From assembly GCF_013373865.1 (NCBI RefSeq), contig NC_050473.1, positions 12,469,365 to 12,533,364 of the forward strand: DNA of 64,000 bases, read 5' to 3'. Made by a program: the position numbers and the translations under genes. Source of the DNA: Monomorium pharaonis (taxonomy: Eukaryota; Arthropoda; Insecta; Hymenoptera; Formicidae). The notes beneath the pieces are model-generated. The model was not told the DNA's origin and made no database searches. It saw only the letters and a program-made list of their open reading frames with translations. Of the stretch, positions 1 through 14,083 are shown in pieces; the stretch's first letter is position 1; every line of letters begins with the position of its first letter.

Positions 1-33
<33 letters not shown>
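1..33. repeat. (TG)10(AG)n microsatellite at window edge
   Basis: TG dinucleotides 1-20 pass directly into AG dinucleotides 21-33. The tract probably extends beyond the window. Confidence 0.95.
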
Positions 34-791
34 AATGTTTGCTCATTAATAACACATCGCGCGTTCATCGCACGGCCGCCTCTCATCGATGTATCAATAC
101 AGTTATCTAACTTGTGGTTGCGTCGCGTAAAATCCATCCTGATATCCGTACAACATTCTTTACTATTTACTATTGACTTATCTAATAGTTTTCTTATCTT
201 GTTACGTTAAGTAAATTATTTCTGGAAGCGATTTATAAAAATTAAAAATATCTCAGTTTTCGTATTTGATTACAAGTCAGGGTTATCTATACTATGTTAT
301 AAATTACGTAAAGTAATGACGCATATGACTGAACTATTTGCATTGTCTTTGTAACCAATTCACTACTAGTAATTAATTCAGTCTACGTGTGAGAGAGAAA
401 GAAAAAGAAAACCGAGAGAAATGTGTACGTTAATTTTTTAAACGCGTAGATGGACAACAGAGAATACTATTATTAATTTATTTTTGAACAAGGGTATAGA
501 AATACACAGTAAAATGATGAATTACAATCCGTATTGTTATCAATTTCAGAATATCAATATAAAATGATTGACATTATTAATCCCATAACTTAATAATACT
601 TAATAATATTTGACGATTAATGGCAGTATATAATACTTATCTACGAATACACGAATGAAAGGGATTTATGTGTCGGCTAAGGTTCCCAGTAGTGACATCA
701 ATCATCTACAATTGTTCAAGAATTACTACGTTTTGCAATTAGGGATCGTGACGATAGCTTTGCGCGTTTCTATTGAATTAATTAAAAATTG

Positions 792-792
<1 letters not shown>

Positions 793-858
<66 letters not shown>

Positions 859-859
859 T
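793..859. repeat. (AC)n(AT)n microsatellite
   Basis: Uninterrupted AC units followed by AT units. Confidence 0.95.
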
Positions 860-2820
860 TGTTGACGTGGGAAATGTTGTCTCACCATGTAGACACGTTG
901 CATTCTCTTTCATGCCTTTGTTGACCATTACAATCGTGACGTGGACAATTTTCAAGTAGCTTTTAATTAAAATTAAAGCTATTAACACGCACGCGTATGT
1001 ATTCTCGCGTGTCGGCGTTATATAATTTTATTAGAGCGAATAAGCCGTTATCGCGTTGGACACCCGCTCTTCGATTGGCGACGTTGCAAAAATGTCGCTC
1101 ATGCGTACACATATAAAATATCAAATACGATCATTATTCTTTCACGAGGCAGAAATGATGTTTGCGAGAACTGGGCAAGGGAAAAAGTGTCACGTTTAAT
1201 CACGAATCTCCTGAATTTTGGGATGTTAAAAGCAGCTTGAGTGTCGACACCTTAAAAAGTACTTTTTTTTTTCTAGGAAAGTGAATCGAGCACATTAATC
1301 GAATATTATTGATAATACACGTTTTAAATCAATTAAGAAAATGTAAATTTTCCTTTAAATTATATTTTCAAAGGAAATAAAAACAATTGTTAGAAAATTA
1401 TTATATACAAAATATTAAAAAAATGATTAAAAAGTTTGATCCAAGATGTACTTAATCTGACATTTTATAATTATCCTGCTTTGTTAAGATTAAAGAGTGT
1501 GTATTATATAAACGTAACGGCAAGTATCATTAATTTTACATATGTAGGATTATCCTATTCAATATCATTTTTTATGCGAAGAGGGATTATTTTGTTCTGA
1601 AATTAAGCCAGTCGCTTAAACCACGCAGTCATGCATAGATGACGCGTAATCGGTCACGTTCGACGATTACGATCGATAAACGTGCCTCCTAATGCGACGT
1701 AGCTTGTTTCCGCAGTGCCGGTGGAAGTATTGTTATACGAGCTGTCGATTGGTAACCGATGAACATGGACGACGAAACCTTATTATTTCCTGTCCGCGCG
1801 TTGGTGCGAAGGCCCTTCTCGTGAACTTCTCGTTCGGCAAGCACAGAATGTTTCTGCTTCCGATGCAAATAACACTCAATGTCTTTAACCCGGTCGGTTC
1901 TTCCCCGTAATAAACTCGATGAGATTATTAAAGTGGAATTGCGCGCGCCGCCGACTCACGAGAAAATCAACTTTTAATTTCGTGTCCTCGGAACGGCAAA
2001 ATTTCGTCTTGCAATCTTGTAATACCCAAGTTCCGAGTTCTTCCAGCTGACGGATCTTTTTATTGCGCTGCTATGGGCGATGTGAAATTTCATGCTTTGT
2101 TGAAAAATTCGTATTAACTTCGCGGGGAAATAAATTATGACGTGCCGAGGAGGGATTTCGTGCGGAACAGAATGCGTCAGCAGGGATTTCATTGAAGAAT
2201 AGCTGTTTCTTACATGAATTGTTGAACGCGATAATATATTGTTTCAATTGCGACGTAGATAGAAATAGTTTATTTTCATAATGTTGATAGTTGATCAACT
2301 GTTTTGTGGGATATTCCATGAATATATTTGTCGGAATAATTGTCAAAATAAGATTGTATCGCATGTTTGAAGAGATTAGGTAAATTATGGAAATGACATT
2401 AAAATTACATTTAGGAAACACAACTTGGAATATCCGTAGACAACCGTACAAAATTCCTCGCAACGATGTCATTCATCGGATTGCCAATTAATACTAATCA
2501 CTATAAATTGCTAATTTAGTATTGATAAAGATTTATCTGAATGTAAATGTATATATTATACATATATTTAGAAATATACAAAGCTTTTACACGAACTAAA
2601 TTTGCGACAGATGCGAGCCGAGTGGCATCCGTAACGAATCATCCGAAGGGAACACTTACACCTAAATTTATGATCGTGAGTGCTCGACGCCCACGCGCCG
2701 CTTAAATATTAGACATAAGTCTGTTTAGGATTAAGGTGCATGTAAGTAGATGCCTCGGCATTTTGCCGTTCGATCCATACGACCCTCTAAGCGATCATCC
2801 GTACATATGCTCGTACGGTA

Positions 2821-2851
2821 AGTTACGTAACGTCCACTGCGTTACGTAACT
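2821..2851. promoter_or_regulatory. Inverted pair of TTACGTAA palindromes
   Basis: AGTTACGTAACG, a 7-bp spacer, then CGTTACGTAACT: two perfect 12-bp inverted arms, each holding TTACGTAA, the palindromic site of PAR-bZIP/C-EBP-type factors (Pdp1, Vrille). A third TTACGTAA lies at 3120-3127. Binding is inference; 13 kb separates them from the Atpalpha first exon. Confidence 0.4.
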
Positions 2852-4009
2852 GCGCTAGGTAGCAACCGAGGAAGAGAATCGAAAATTTGAATGCGGTCGT
2901 GCTCGCGCGTCGTTCTTAGAAGGTAATCGCGCGAGAATCGGTAACGTTAATTAATTATGCAATTCTTCTTGGTAAAAGCAGAATCGCGGACGTTTCTTTT
3001 TATAAATAGTCGCCAACTATAGCGATAGTGCAATGTAATATGCGTGCAATATAAGGTAAAACGTTGTGTGAATTACGATATCGTTGATTGCGTTGAGTCG
3101 TCGTTCAACTGATACGTAGTTACGTAATGTTTCGCGTTATTCGTTAAATCACACAGGTACATATTCTGTCAATAATAGCGATCGATTGTTCCTCGCAATC
3201 CTGGCGATTCCTTCGCAACGATGCTGTTTTGAGTTATCGGTCATTCGAAGGAATCAAATTCTTTTTATAAGAAAGAAAAATTTAAATAGATATGTACATT
3301 AGGGCAAAATAATTTTAGAAACAAAATTATGAGATTATAACTACTGACAATTGTGTTTAACAATGATAAATTTATAATTTTATCAAAAGTTCCGTAACGA
3401 CAAAAACCAAGTATAGTCAAATAAATTAAAAAGTAATTACTGATGTAATTCATTTAATCTTGATTTGAATTTTTGATTGATTATTCTGGAATCATCTACA
3501 TCTTGTGGATGATTGCAAAGTTGAGTGAAACTTGAAAAGATCTTTTAAGAATGCGGAGATGAGAAATGCTTAGAGAAAACGTTGATATATGACGCCTCTG
3601 AACCGAGTAAAAACGCGCGGCGCGTTATCCATGCTTTTTCTTATCTCCTAGATATAGAGAAGCTCGCGACGTATTCACGCGACGAAACAGCTGATATATC
3701 AGGAAATGTTCTCTCGCGTCTTTGCATCTTCTTTGTCTTCACCCTAAAAAATATTGTGCAGTATTATTTTATATTCGATCGTGTCGAGTAAAACATGTTC
3801 GTTTTTTCCCGCATTATCGTATGCCACAGTTTATTAAACGACCGTTGGGCTATCGACGGGCTAGCTTATCGATCGTGAAATTTCAAGGTGAACACGCGTT
3901 CACACGCGAAATTCGTTGCCAAGGGTTGGAGAATGAAAAATTTAGCCCTTTACTCGCGTTTTCGGAGAACCGCTTACCGGAAGCAGCGAGTGGGTTACTG
4001 ACCGATCGC

Positions 4010-5030
4010 GGGTCGCAGGGTAAGGTAGCGACTCGAGAAAGGAAGGGACCGCGCGCGTCTGTATGTGTGTCGACGGACGATAGGTTACAGGAAGGGGTGT
4101 CAGCGGGTAGAGAAACGGTAGTGGTGAACAGCGTCGTCGTCGTCGTCGTCGGCGGCACGGCGGAACGGCGGCGGCGCGGGAGGGGGTAAAGCCCCGCAGT
4201 GCGGCGCGGTCGATACAACCACCACCACCACCCACCCCCATTTGAGGATCTCTCACCTCACCCCGGCCTACCGACTACTTCTATCCTTCCCCGCGTTTCT
4301 TTCTCTTTCTATTTCTATTACCGCATCTAATATTCGATTCGTCGATTGTTCGCTCCGACATATGGATTTTGGACAACGGGAAAAAAAAAAAAATGCCCAG
4401 ATACTATCGACATTGTTCCACTCTCGTTCGATCGGATGGAAAAGTCGCGGACAAAATGCCCGTCAAACTATTGTCACCGCGCGACTTTCATTTCCGACTT
4501 TCATGCGATATATCGCGTTTTTATCTACTTCACATATTTACCTCCCTTCGGGAGATTTTAATCCATGTTCTAATATCTTTTATTTCCCTCTAAAAACAGG
4601 GGGTGAAAGAGGAACAAATAATCAATTGTGAGTTAACCTTATCGTTGAACAAGAAAGATTTGGACTTTAGTGGAGGGAAAAATGTCGAGAGATTTATTGG
4701 CCCTTCTGCTTCTTCGTTCTCGGGCTTTTCTCATGTCATTTATGCCACTTTGATGTTTCCTCTAACGTTACCATGCCTTTTGCCACTAGGGAGTATACGT
4801 AAGAGGGCGGCCGTTCAACGAGGTAACTACTCGTCGTTTTGTGTCGAAATTGCACGCCCACTATCTGCCTGTTTCTACCGACGACTACCCACATACGCGC
4901 GATGCGTATAGCCTTCTTTTCCGGCGCTGCAAAAACGCCGCCAATCTCTTCCTGTCGTCGCGTCGCGACGCCGCGCCGCGTCGCGTATCGACTCGCGCGC
5001 GCGATATACGACCTCAGAATCGAATAACAA
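4010..5030. other. CpG-rich patches, possible promoter or non-coding exon
   Basis: 4010-4240 and 4900-5020 are dense in CG with GTCGTCGTC and CGGCGG runs. Overlapping open frames occur in several frames, which reflects GC-rich composition rather than coding. No product recognised. Confidence 0.35.
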
Positions 5031-5739
5031 GGCGTCTCCTCTCCACCCTCGACTCATTTACATCGGCGAGTATTCTGTATATTCCAGATGAACCGAGTCG
5101 CATCACTGACGCTCCGAATAATCTTCGTATTGTTGGAAATAATCCGTAGAAATAGGGAAATGATGAAAATTACGAATTTGACATTGCATATGAAAAACTA
5201 ATTTATGGACGATTTCGTTTAATGTCAATAAATTTAAACCGCAATTATCTCTGCTTAATTAATTAGTTGAGTATAAAAGGAGACAATGAGCAGTTGAGAA
5301 TGAGTAATAAAGAATTTAAGTTAGCTTCTCAATGTTAAATTTCTTTAATTTAAACTCTTAACAAAAAAAAATATTATGCATTGTCTTTCCAGAGAAACGA
5401 CATTTAGATGAAAATAGTTCGATGTTCAATAGTAATTTAATGGTATTTTTATGTTTCTGTACGAATTAAAAGATTGTTTAATTTCCTTAATCTTGTTTGT
5501 TATCTCTCAAAACCAAACTGTATTCGTTAAAACCAAGTTGCATATGTAAACTTTTTAAAGGGACAAGCTCAATTTTCTCAAGTCTTTTAACATTTGAATG
5601 ATGTTAGACTAAATGTCAAGTAGAGGCTTTTAACTTTCTCTTATTTTCCGGAACTCGTAGCGATTTCAACGGCTCCCTTAGCTTAATCGCGCATTACGTT
5701 CGCAAGCAGGACGTGATTCACATGGCGAATGCGCTTCGT

Positions 5740-6060
5740 TCGAATGAGTCACACCGGCCGGAACGGAATGGAACGGAACGGAACGGAACGAAACGGAACG
5801 GCACAGCATGCATGTCGCGGCGCATTGCGCTTTTTTTCGCGTTCCTCTTCTCGCGCGAGAGATTCGCGAGAAGTCAGAGCCGAGAGCGACGGAGGTAGAT
5901 TGAACGTAATGTGTCTCTTCCTCCGACGCAGATACAGTCACGGTCAACCGCCGCGCTGCGCGGACACTGGCGTGTAAGCGTACACGCACGTGCGTACGTC
6001 GTCTCTGCGTATATGTGTACGCATATGTGACGCATACGCGCCTTCTTTCAAGCTTACGCA
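5740..6060. other. CpG-rich patch with (GGAAC)n repeat
   Basis: Contains seven or so GGAAC/GGAAT units at 5759-5803 and CG-dense sequence to 6040. Possible promoter; nothing coding recognised. From 6060 to 7480 the sequence is AT-rich and featureless apart from the palindrome at 6720. Confidence 0.35.
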
Positions 6061-6719
6061 TGTAAGACATAATTTATATGAAATGATCTTCGAAATTCTT
6101 TTCAAGCAAAGAAAAGACGAAAATAAGAATTGAATTACTGTGTGTCTCGTTTCGCTTTGTAATGCAAGCCGCATTAAACAAAACGAAACGTGGAACTGTG
6201 TTTGCAAATCTCTCATTGTTTATCATTTTTCGTATATTTATTGATCTGATATTAACAATCTTTTCCAGAGTACGTTTCGCTTTTATGAAGAATTTTTTCA
6301 ACCGTTTCTTTGAATATTTCAAATATGTATAATAACCGCACACTTCGAGATAAATATATTCGATAATAAATGAAATTTCCTATGCCTCGAAATTTGAAGT
6401 GAGATTTTAAAGGCTGGTATTATTTTAGACAATATATTTTTAGACATTCCCGCAGACGTTTCGCACATTTGGATAAACCTTCGTCTTTGTGACCTTTCTC
6501 GTACCATCCGACGACCTTTCCGTATTTTTCCGATAGCCATTATCTGAGAAACCGCTGTTGTAGTATATCAAGAAGGCGATTAGGGTCATTGGTTTTTCCA
6601 ACCTACGGAATCTGGTTACCGGAAGCTGTTCCGAATAAAAGCCTTGACCGAACGTCGAGCTCAAGAAATCGTTCTCGTGAGACTTCTAGGATATTGTTGA
6701 ACGAGTATGGTTAAGAATG

Positions 6720-6745
6720 GTATATTGGAAATATTTCCAATATAC
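6720..6745. repeat. Perfect 26-bp palindrome
   Basis: GTATATTGGAAAT followed directly by its exact reverse complement, with no spacer. Confidence 0.9.
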
Positions 6746-7489
6746 GTGAGAGTTTTGAAATTTTTTCACCAACTTGTATTATTGATATTTATTAATATTG
6801 ATCGATAACTTTTTCATTTGTTTAGAGAGATAATTTTTGCGATAATTGTATAGGTACATGTTTTTCGAAAGATTAACCCAACTTTTTTCCATTAAATAAT
6901 CTAAGAGAGAATGTACAACGAGACGTGCGATAACTCCATTGCGAAATGCAAGACCTTACCGTGAAAAATTACATTGTCGGAAATTGAGAATGGACGTGAG
7001 TAGATTGAAAACGATTTTCAATCAATTTTCAGTTTCGTGTGTATCTTAATTCGTCGAGTAGTAATCCTGGGTAACGAATCGGACAATTGCAGTGGAAAAA
7101 GGCATGCGGTAGTCAGACAGCTTGGAATTCGCCGAACTTGGCAATTTCATGCGAACTTTAATATCCCAGGAATTTTTATTCTACCTAGAAAATTAAATAT
7201 GCATAATGTCTCTTTGCGATGCATGTTTAAGGATGAATCGCGCTTTCCATGCGGTGACTGTCACGTTATAAAATATTGTTTTTCCTTGATATTAATGTTA
7301 ACGTTATTTGATGCTGACATTATTAATATAAATTTCTGTATGAAAATTTTATGGCGAAATTCCACATTTTTGTATTTTAATATTCTTTATTTGAAATTTT
7401 ACAATAAGAAAAGAAAAGAAAAAAATAGAATGTATATAGCGCTTTATAACGTGCAAGTTTCTTATCGATGAGGTAATCCGATGCATTAA

Positions 7490-7720
7490 CTGTCGGACGC
7501 GTGAATTGAATCTCGCGAGACCGCTAGTCGCCGGTTTACCGGTTTGAACTGGATTGAACGTACGGAGACGACGTTCTCTGCTCGACGTGCGTTCCCGTGA
7601 ACCAGAGCTAACCGGTGACGGTCGTGTTCTGTCAGAAGGCGGCGGCGACGGCGGTGACTCACGTCGGCGTCACGCGAGTGCGAAGTCGAAAAGCTTCGTT
7701 CACGTGTCAAGTGCTAAATT
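7490..7720. other. CpG-rich patch
   Basis: CG-dense with GGCGGCGGCGACGGCGG and an E-box (CACGTG) at 7701-7706. Could be a start region for an upstream Atpalpha non-coding exon or for an unseen transcript. Confidence 0.3.
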
Positions 7721-8140
7721 AAGAGATTTCATCATGATAGAAAAAGAAAAAGAAAAAGCGAGAGAAAGAGAGCGGAAGCACAGCTTTTGCAGACGTTACA
7801 TTGTACAGGAGAGCTGAACAAACATTCAACCCGAAGAATCGTGAAAACCTTCTCACGAATGCTTGAGATAAATAAATAAAGAATCAAACGCGTGTGTGAT
7901 TGAACAAAATACATACACGGGTGAAGTAAGGGTGGATATTTTGCGCGTTTAAAGTCCGCGGTATTATTTTTCTATTGTTTCGCGACTTTGACGTTTGTTG
8001 ATGAGAAAGTTGGCAAATGTAAATATCTTTCGGTTAGAGTTACACTCCGACAATGATCTTTGAATGATCAAAATCTTACGAAACGCGTCTCTGAACGCTA
8101 TTATAGATACATCTTTTGTTTCACCCCCCTGTACTTTTTT

Positions 8141-8146
8141 CTCTCC

Positions 8147-8186
<40 letters not shown>

Positions 8187-8190
8187 TTCT
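8141..8190. repeat. CT-rich microsatellite
   Basis: CT repeats with a few interruptions, ending in TTTCTTTTTCTTTT. Confidence 0.9.
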
Positions 8191-8344
8191 TTTAAAACAG
8201 AATATTTTTCATGTTGAATGCAGAAAGCGAGAAAAAGGTGTCATTAAAGCGAACAGGTCTATTACGCATTAATTTCTCATCTACCTCTTTTGTCTTGTTT
8301 CTTTTTTCCATTTCGATGAATATAGCAGGGTGGCTAGTAGCCAG

Positions 8345-8352
8345 TGACGTCA
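8345..8352. promoter_or_regulatory. CRE palindrome TGACGTCA
   Basis: Full CREB/ATF consensus within AGTGACGTCACAAG, in the Atpalpha upstream region. Two others occur in the window (27470-27477 and 37994-38001). Confidence 0.4.
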
Positions 8353-10287
8353 CAAGCCATGTTGTTTGCATTGCACGGACGCGCTTTTATTTATTGTCCG
8401 CCAACACAGCTCTTCCGATTCGCCGCAACTTTCCAGATCGACTATCGCACTTCGACGCGGTTATTCATCGTGGCAGAAAGCTTCTCACGTTGTCGCATAT
8501 CACACCAGATTTCTCTTAGAAAACGACATGCCAAAAATAAAATGCTATGCATCAAGAGTAATACTCTTTTAGTAAAATAATTTTAAGTTATTTGATATTT
8601 TTTCATTCTTTCATCGTTGTTATATTATTATAGAATTATATAATTATTATGTATATTCTAAGAAATAATATCCACGCAAACGTTAGGTAGTGTAATACTA
8701 ATTTTTGTTGCACATGGATTAACTTGTACGATACCGTTGCGATTTGTTGCAAGACTCAACATTAAATAATCTTGATTGGAACGTAATAATTGAATACATA
8801 ACTATAAATTCTTCGTTTAATGAGTGAACTTTTTTCCCGTGATCGTAACTTTGGAATACATCGAGTTTATTCGTAATAATAATGTAACATCTTTCTCCAA
8901 CGGAGTGACTTTGAATATCGAGTGACAACAAAGAGAAGAATTTAGAAATTCATTTCATCCTCTAGTTTCATTCATCTGGCATTACAATACATCGATCGAA
9001 TCGTGGGCGAGGGATCTATTTTCGCGATCGACGGATCATCGAGTTTCTCTTCCGCGTTACGATGCCTTGTAAACTGTACGTATGCGTGTGCTTGTTTTTT
9101 TTCTTTTTGCTCAGAATACAGTGGTTTGGACAAGCACAACTTGTCGACAAACAACAGACGTAGTTTAAAAGACGCTCGCCACCGCCATTTGTACACTTTA
9201 AACGCTCATAATCGACGATTGAGCTTTGTGCACGTGACGTACCGGGCGCGCATGGGCACAACGATGGTAGTTTGATAATGCGGGTTGCATAACGCGGTGA
9301 TGACGATCGCACATTCTTTAATACGTTAAATAACGCACGCGCATGTGCTGAATAGTATCAATAGTCTCTTAACGTACGCGATATGCCCGAATCAGGATAT
9401 CTTTTGAGGTATTACAAGTTGAAACTGACACTTGTACGTCTCTTTCATTTCTATTTTAAAATTTTATTTCTTAACTTTTTATTGACTGTGCAGTTAAACT
9501 TGCCGTTTCAAGGACGCGCTTGACACGTATGCACGTAAATTTTATCTTGAATTTTATTAAATTATTACAATTGTATTGATTCATTGTCATTAGACATTAG
9601 ATTAATATTTGTTAATGTAATTTCGATGAGAATTTCCGAACATTTTCCCTGTATTTTTTGAAATTAATCTCTGATAGTTTATACAGCCAAATGCGTTTAT
9701 TTGCAAACCAATGGTCGCATGGGACTGTGTGTCATCCGGTGACATAACTGATTGTGAGTCGTAGTAGAATCGGTGCAACCGTACTGAAGCTCCAATTCCA
9801 TGACCTAGACAGAACTTGATTAGAATCTTAAAAAGATTTATAGATAAGATAGGGATCTCAATGGAAAAAAAATGTATGTAAATATAATCAACGGTTTATT
9901 ATGTATCTTAGGTTTTTTTTTTTTTTTTTTTCATTTTGACCATTACTATTTTATCAATCTATTCAACATCATGCAGTAAAGAAGCGGAAAACATTTCCTT
10001 GGAACGTATATTTTTAATTTCTTTCTACGAGAACTCATATATTTGCTCATCTTTTCCCGACAGTCTAGTTTCACGTATCAAAGATCGTAAGTTTTCGTAG
10101 TTTGCCTCGCGATACGAATGACGCGCGCGCGCGTACACGTAGGAAATTGAATTAAAAGCCGTAAACTGGCAGATGGGTCAATTATCGAAATGTATCGCGG
10201 CGAGTATATACATGAGATAAACTCTCTATATGCTTTTTGCATGCGATATGGTTTTTCCGTTCTTCTATTTCTCTGTTCTGGTTCGGT

Positions 10288-10321
10288 AGAAAAGAGAAGA
10301 GAAGAGAAGAGAAGAGAAGAG
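10288..10321. repeat. (AGAGA)n pentanucleotide repeat
   Basis: About six GAGAA units on the + strand. Confidence 0.85.
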
Positions 10322-10610
10322 TTGTTCGAGTTGTGTTGCGTGAGTGAGTGTGATACGTGAGATTGGCGCAAGGCCAGTCAGGCGGCGATTGCGTAACTTG
10401 CGTCACCGCGAATCGCCCGGCGGCCGCTCGATGAACATCAGCACCGCCGCCGGTGCCTGGACCGAGAGTCTCCTTGGAGGCTGGCTTGAAGGAGGATAAA
10501 CGAGAAAACGAGATAAACCTGGCGCTCGCGCGGCGCACACGAGCGATTTCCTCATCGTATGTACGTCCGTCGGCGAGAACACGGCTCTTCCCGCGCGTGC
10601 CTCCCCCTCT

Positions 10611-10617
<7 letters not shown>

Positions 10618-10672
<55 letters not shown>
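10618..10672. repeat. (CT)n microsatellite in a CpG-rich patch
   Basis: Pure CT tract after a C-rich run. The surrounding 10380-10700 is GC- and CpG-rich. GA/CT tracts of this kind bind GAGA-factor-like proteins in flies; binding here is only inference. Confidence 0.9.
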
Positions 10673-10676
<4 letters not shown>

Positions 10677-13600
10677 GCCGGGACGAGACGTGCCAAAAAA
10701 TTTCGCGGAACTTGGCAAATTAGCACTGACAGTGATTCTATATACGACTAGTCGCATGTAATTACGAAATTCCATCGATATTAATAAGATTACAACGTAT
10801 GTTTCTTTTTTACTTTTGGGTTTATCGAATCGTGTCATTTTTTTGCTCTTTGAACGTAGGTAGGTAATTGTTTCCAATGAAACATCGTTCGTTAACTTAT
10901 TTCCCTCAATGTACTCGATGTAACGCACACGTCATAAACGAAATCCCGTGAATCGCAATTGGCGGATAATTCGAACACGAATGCAATTAGTCCGCTAACT
11001 CATTTTTGTTATTTTTGTCCTTCTTCTTTTTAATTTGCAGTCGAGCAACGAGCAATTTAAGGTGTGATAAATTGTACTATCTAATTGATACGAAGTCGAC
11101 GTCAATCCAATTGTAACTATACCGCGATAATACGCGCGGACGATCAACCATATCCGGACCATCTATTACCAGCAGTCGAGATTTTATCGGAATTGGGACA
11201 CGAATATTCTTCATTATTCCTATTGATTTCAACCAGTTTATCCTTATCAGAATTGATATTTATCTACAAATAAGTTAATGGAGAAAAATATTGACTGATA
11301 TTATTACAGAAAATATACAGCGTAGAACAAAAGCACCAACACACAAATAGGATTGAAAATGTAACGATAGAGATTTTGGGCTTTTTTGTTTTTAAAATGA
11401 TATATTTCTAAATATTTTTAAACTTTATTTCCAATTAAAAATTACAAGATTTTCTGTTTTTTGTTGTAACGCAACCAGATAGACAGGAAACAGGATAGAA
11501 AGGGGAATACAGGATAGGGAATGCAGACGGGAATCGCGTGCAAACATAGATTGGAGTGCCCTAGTACCGCTGACACCGACGACGCGCAACGGTGGAATCT
11601 CATTGACGTAATGGCTGCTTTCGTTATCGATCCTCGTCATTTCGACCGTCATTTCACGTCACGAGATATAAGCGTACGTCTCGAGTCTTTCGTCAGTTGT
11701 TTATAAATATTCGTGTCGTAAAGCCTCGAAGAGCCTGACTGCCTGCCTGCCTGTATGTTTGCGCCAGAAACCGAGAGCCAGAGGCTGGCATTCCGCTATT
11801 TTTGGCTGAATTGATTTTTACATTAATCAAAAGTCGAAACAACGATACGCGTGTATCGATTGGATATTTCCTTCTTCGACAAACGATATGAATAAATGTT
11901 ACTGCGTTTCTTTCTCTTCATGCCTTCGTTTACACATACATTGTCGATATGTTAGCTCGAGCCAATGAGCTACGCTTCTTCTCTACTCATACTGTAGGTA
12001 TTGAAGAAGGGAGAAGGAGGAGAAAGAGTTTTGACATTTACAGAAAGTTACTTTGAAATTTTCCCACGTTAAATTTGGAATACAGAGAAAACGTACGAGA
12101 GCAAAGATGATGGCATGTTGCGACCAAAAGCTATTCACCGTATTGACATATATTGAAATGGCAATCGACTTCTTCAAATTAAAACTGGCAATCGATGACT
12201 TTAGTATAAAAGCAATTATTATTCTATTAATTGTTAGCTACAAAAAAAAAGATGTTATACATCTATAGATATCGACTTTATCATTTACTTTTACTTTATA
12301 GATTTACTTGTGTGTATAAATGTTTATTCAGAGTATTGATATTTTGATTTTATTTTTTATCAAACGTTATTTATTTCATATCGTGTTATTATTATACGTT
12401 TGATACACGGGCGCAAGTACTTCTGTACGAATAATTCCGTGTCAGGTGATGTGAAGGAGGCGAACGTTAGCCCTTTGACTCGGTAAGCTTGCTATCGGGT
12501 TATTGACAATCGAACGCTTTCATAATGTCACGCGGCAATTTTTTGTCCCATCTCCCCCGCTCATTTTCTGTCCGTTCTTTCCGCTGGCCGAGCTTTCTTT
12601 TCGCAGCGTGTAGTCTCCCTTTTTTTTCCTCTTCTAGGTCGATCGTGATTTTATTCCTCACCATTTCATTTTTTATTTACGACAACCCGTGACCTATACG
12701 GCGGCTCTTTGTCGACGATGACGAAATGAGAATGAAAATCTTGAGCATAAGCTCAAGCGCGCGGCCCATTTAGAAGTTTTAAAAGCTCCACTTTTCTTAA
12801 AACGAGAAAAAAAACGGAAAGCTCTGGTGCCTTTTACTGTAAATATATAATTAGTTGACACTTTTTACAGCAGTAATTTGCTGAACGATTAAATGTTCGA
12901 GAATGCTGCGACGATAATTACAATGTAATTTGTATGTTAATGAAGAAAATTTAAGATGTGAGACAAGCTTAAAAACTAATACCTATATGGATGAAATTTA
13001 TTGAGTGGAAAATCATAGTGTTATTTAAATTCGATTTTCGATTTAAATAAATTTTTTTATTAACACGCTTGTTAAACTTGCTTTGTACTCTATAGGCTCG
13101 TAAATTTCTATATCGTAACGGATCCACGGCTGACGGCGATGACGGAGGTAATTACCCGGTAATTCGAGTAATGAGATGATTCATTGCAAAGACGCGACGT
13201 TTGAAGTCGAGACTTGGCGTTACCATTTAACAAATAGTCACTGCCAATTATCGTTTATCCTTTTTCATAGAAATGATAACGATAATGAATTTATAAATAT
13301 TAACGACACTTGCACAGTGTTACGCGAAATCGAATTTCTGCGAATGCAGAATTTAATAAATCGGTATTTTACTCGAATGAATATATCTATGTGGAGAAAT
13401 CAAAGATAAATTTATATTGATATTTGTAGTTACAAGTATTGAAATTCTATTGCGCTTGTTAGTAGGACAATAGCAAATAGTTTTTCAGACGAGAGGGAAA
13501 TTTATTCACATTTTTATCCGAAAAAGTTTTATTTGGTCAGTTTTTAACATTAGATTTTCTCTCCATTATTGACATTTTTATTTTTTTAATGGTCTACGAA

Positions 13601-14030
13601 CCTTAAAACTACGTTGTGCGTAAAACAGTTCTATAAAAATTATTGGAAGAAGCGAACGAATGTCTTGATTTTTTATTAAAGAAGCATTGATTTTGATTGA
13701 ATTTTGATGAAACAATTTTTATATGTTTGCTATATTACAAGGCGCTGTGCATTTTTAATGTGATTGTAAACTTTTAAAAACTTTATTTTGGTTAAAGATG
13801 TGATATTTCTTAGCGTTTGATGCGAAGAAAGCAGGAGAACTTGTCTCGCTCCTGTTTTTTCACGAACGCAGTATTTTAAATAAGAATGGAAATACCATCC
13901 TCGGAAGTTGAAAATTGGATGATAACGTAACGCGTATCTCGAGAAGAGCAGCGAGAGAGGTGAGACGACGACACGAAACGGACTAAACATATGGGAAAGA
14001 AAGAGAGACAACGGGTTGAGCAGCGGTACA

Positions 14031-14083
14031 GTCGGTTGGTCGGTCGGTCGGTCGGTCGGTCGGTTGGTCGGTCGGTCGGTCGG
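14031..14083. repeat. (CGGT)n tetranucleotide repeat
   Basis: About 13 GGTC/CGGT units, with two GGTT variants. Confidence 0.9.

Larger units (their letters stand above)
1..3600. other. Intergenic AT-rich DNA
   Basis: Apart from the two microsatellites and the TTACGTAA sites I see no gene. Short open frames on both strands have no recognisable similarity. Confidence 0.6.
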
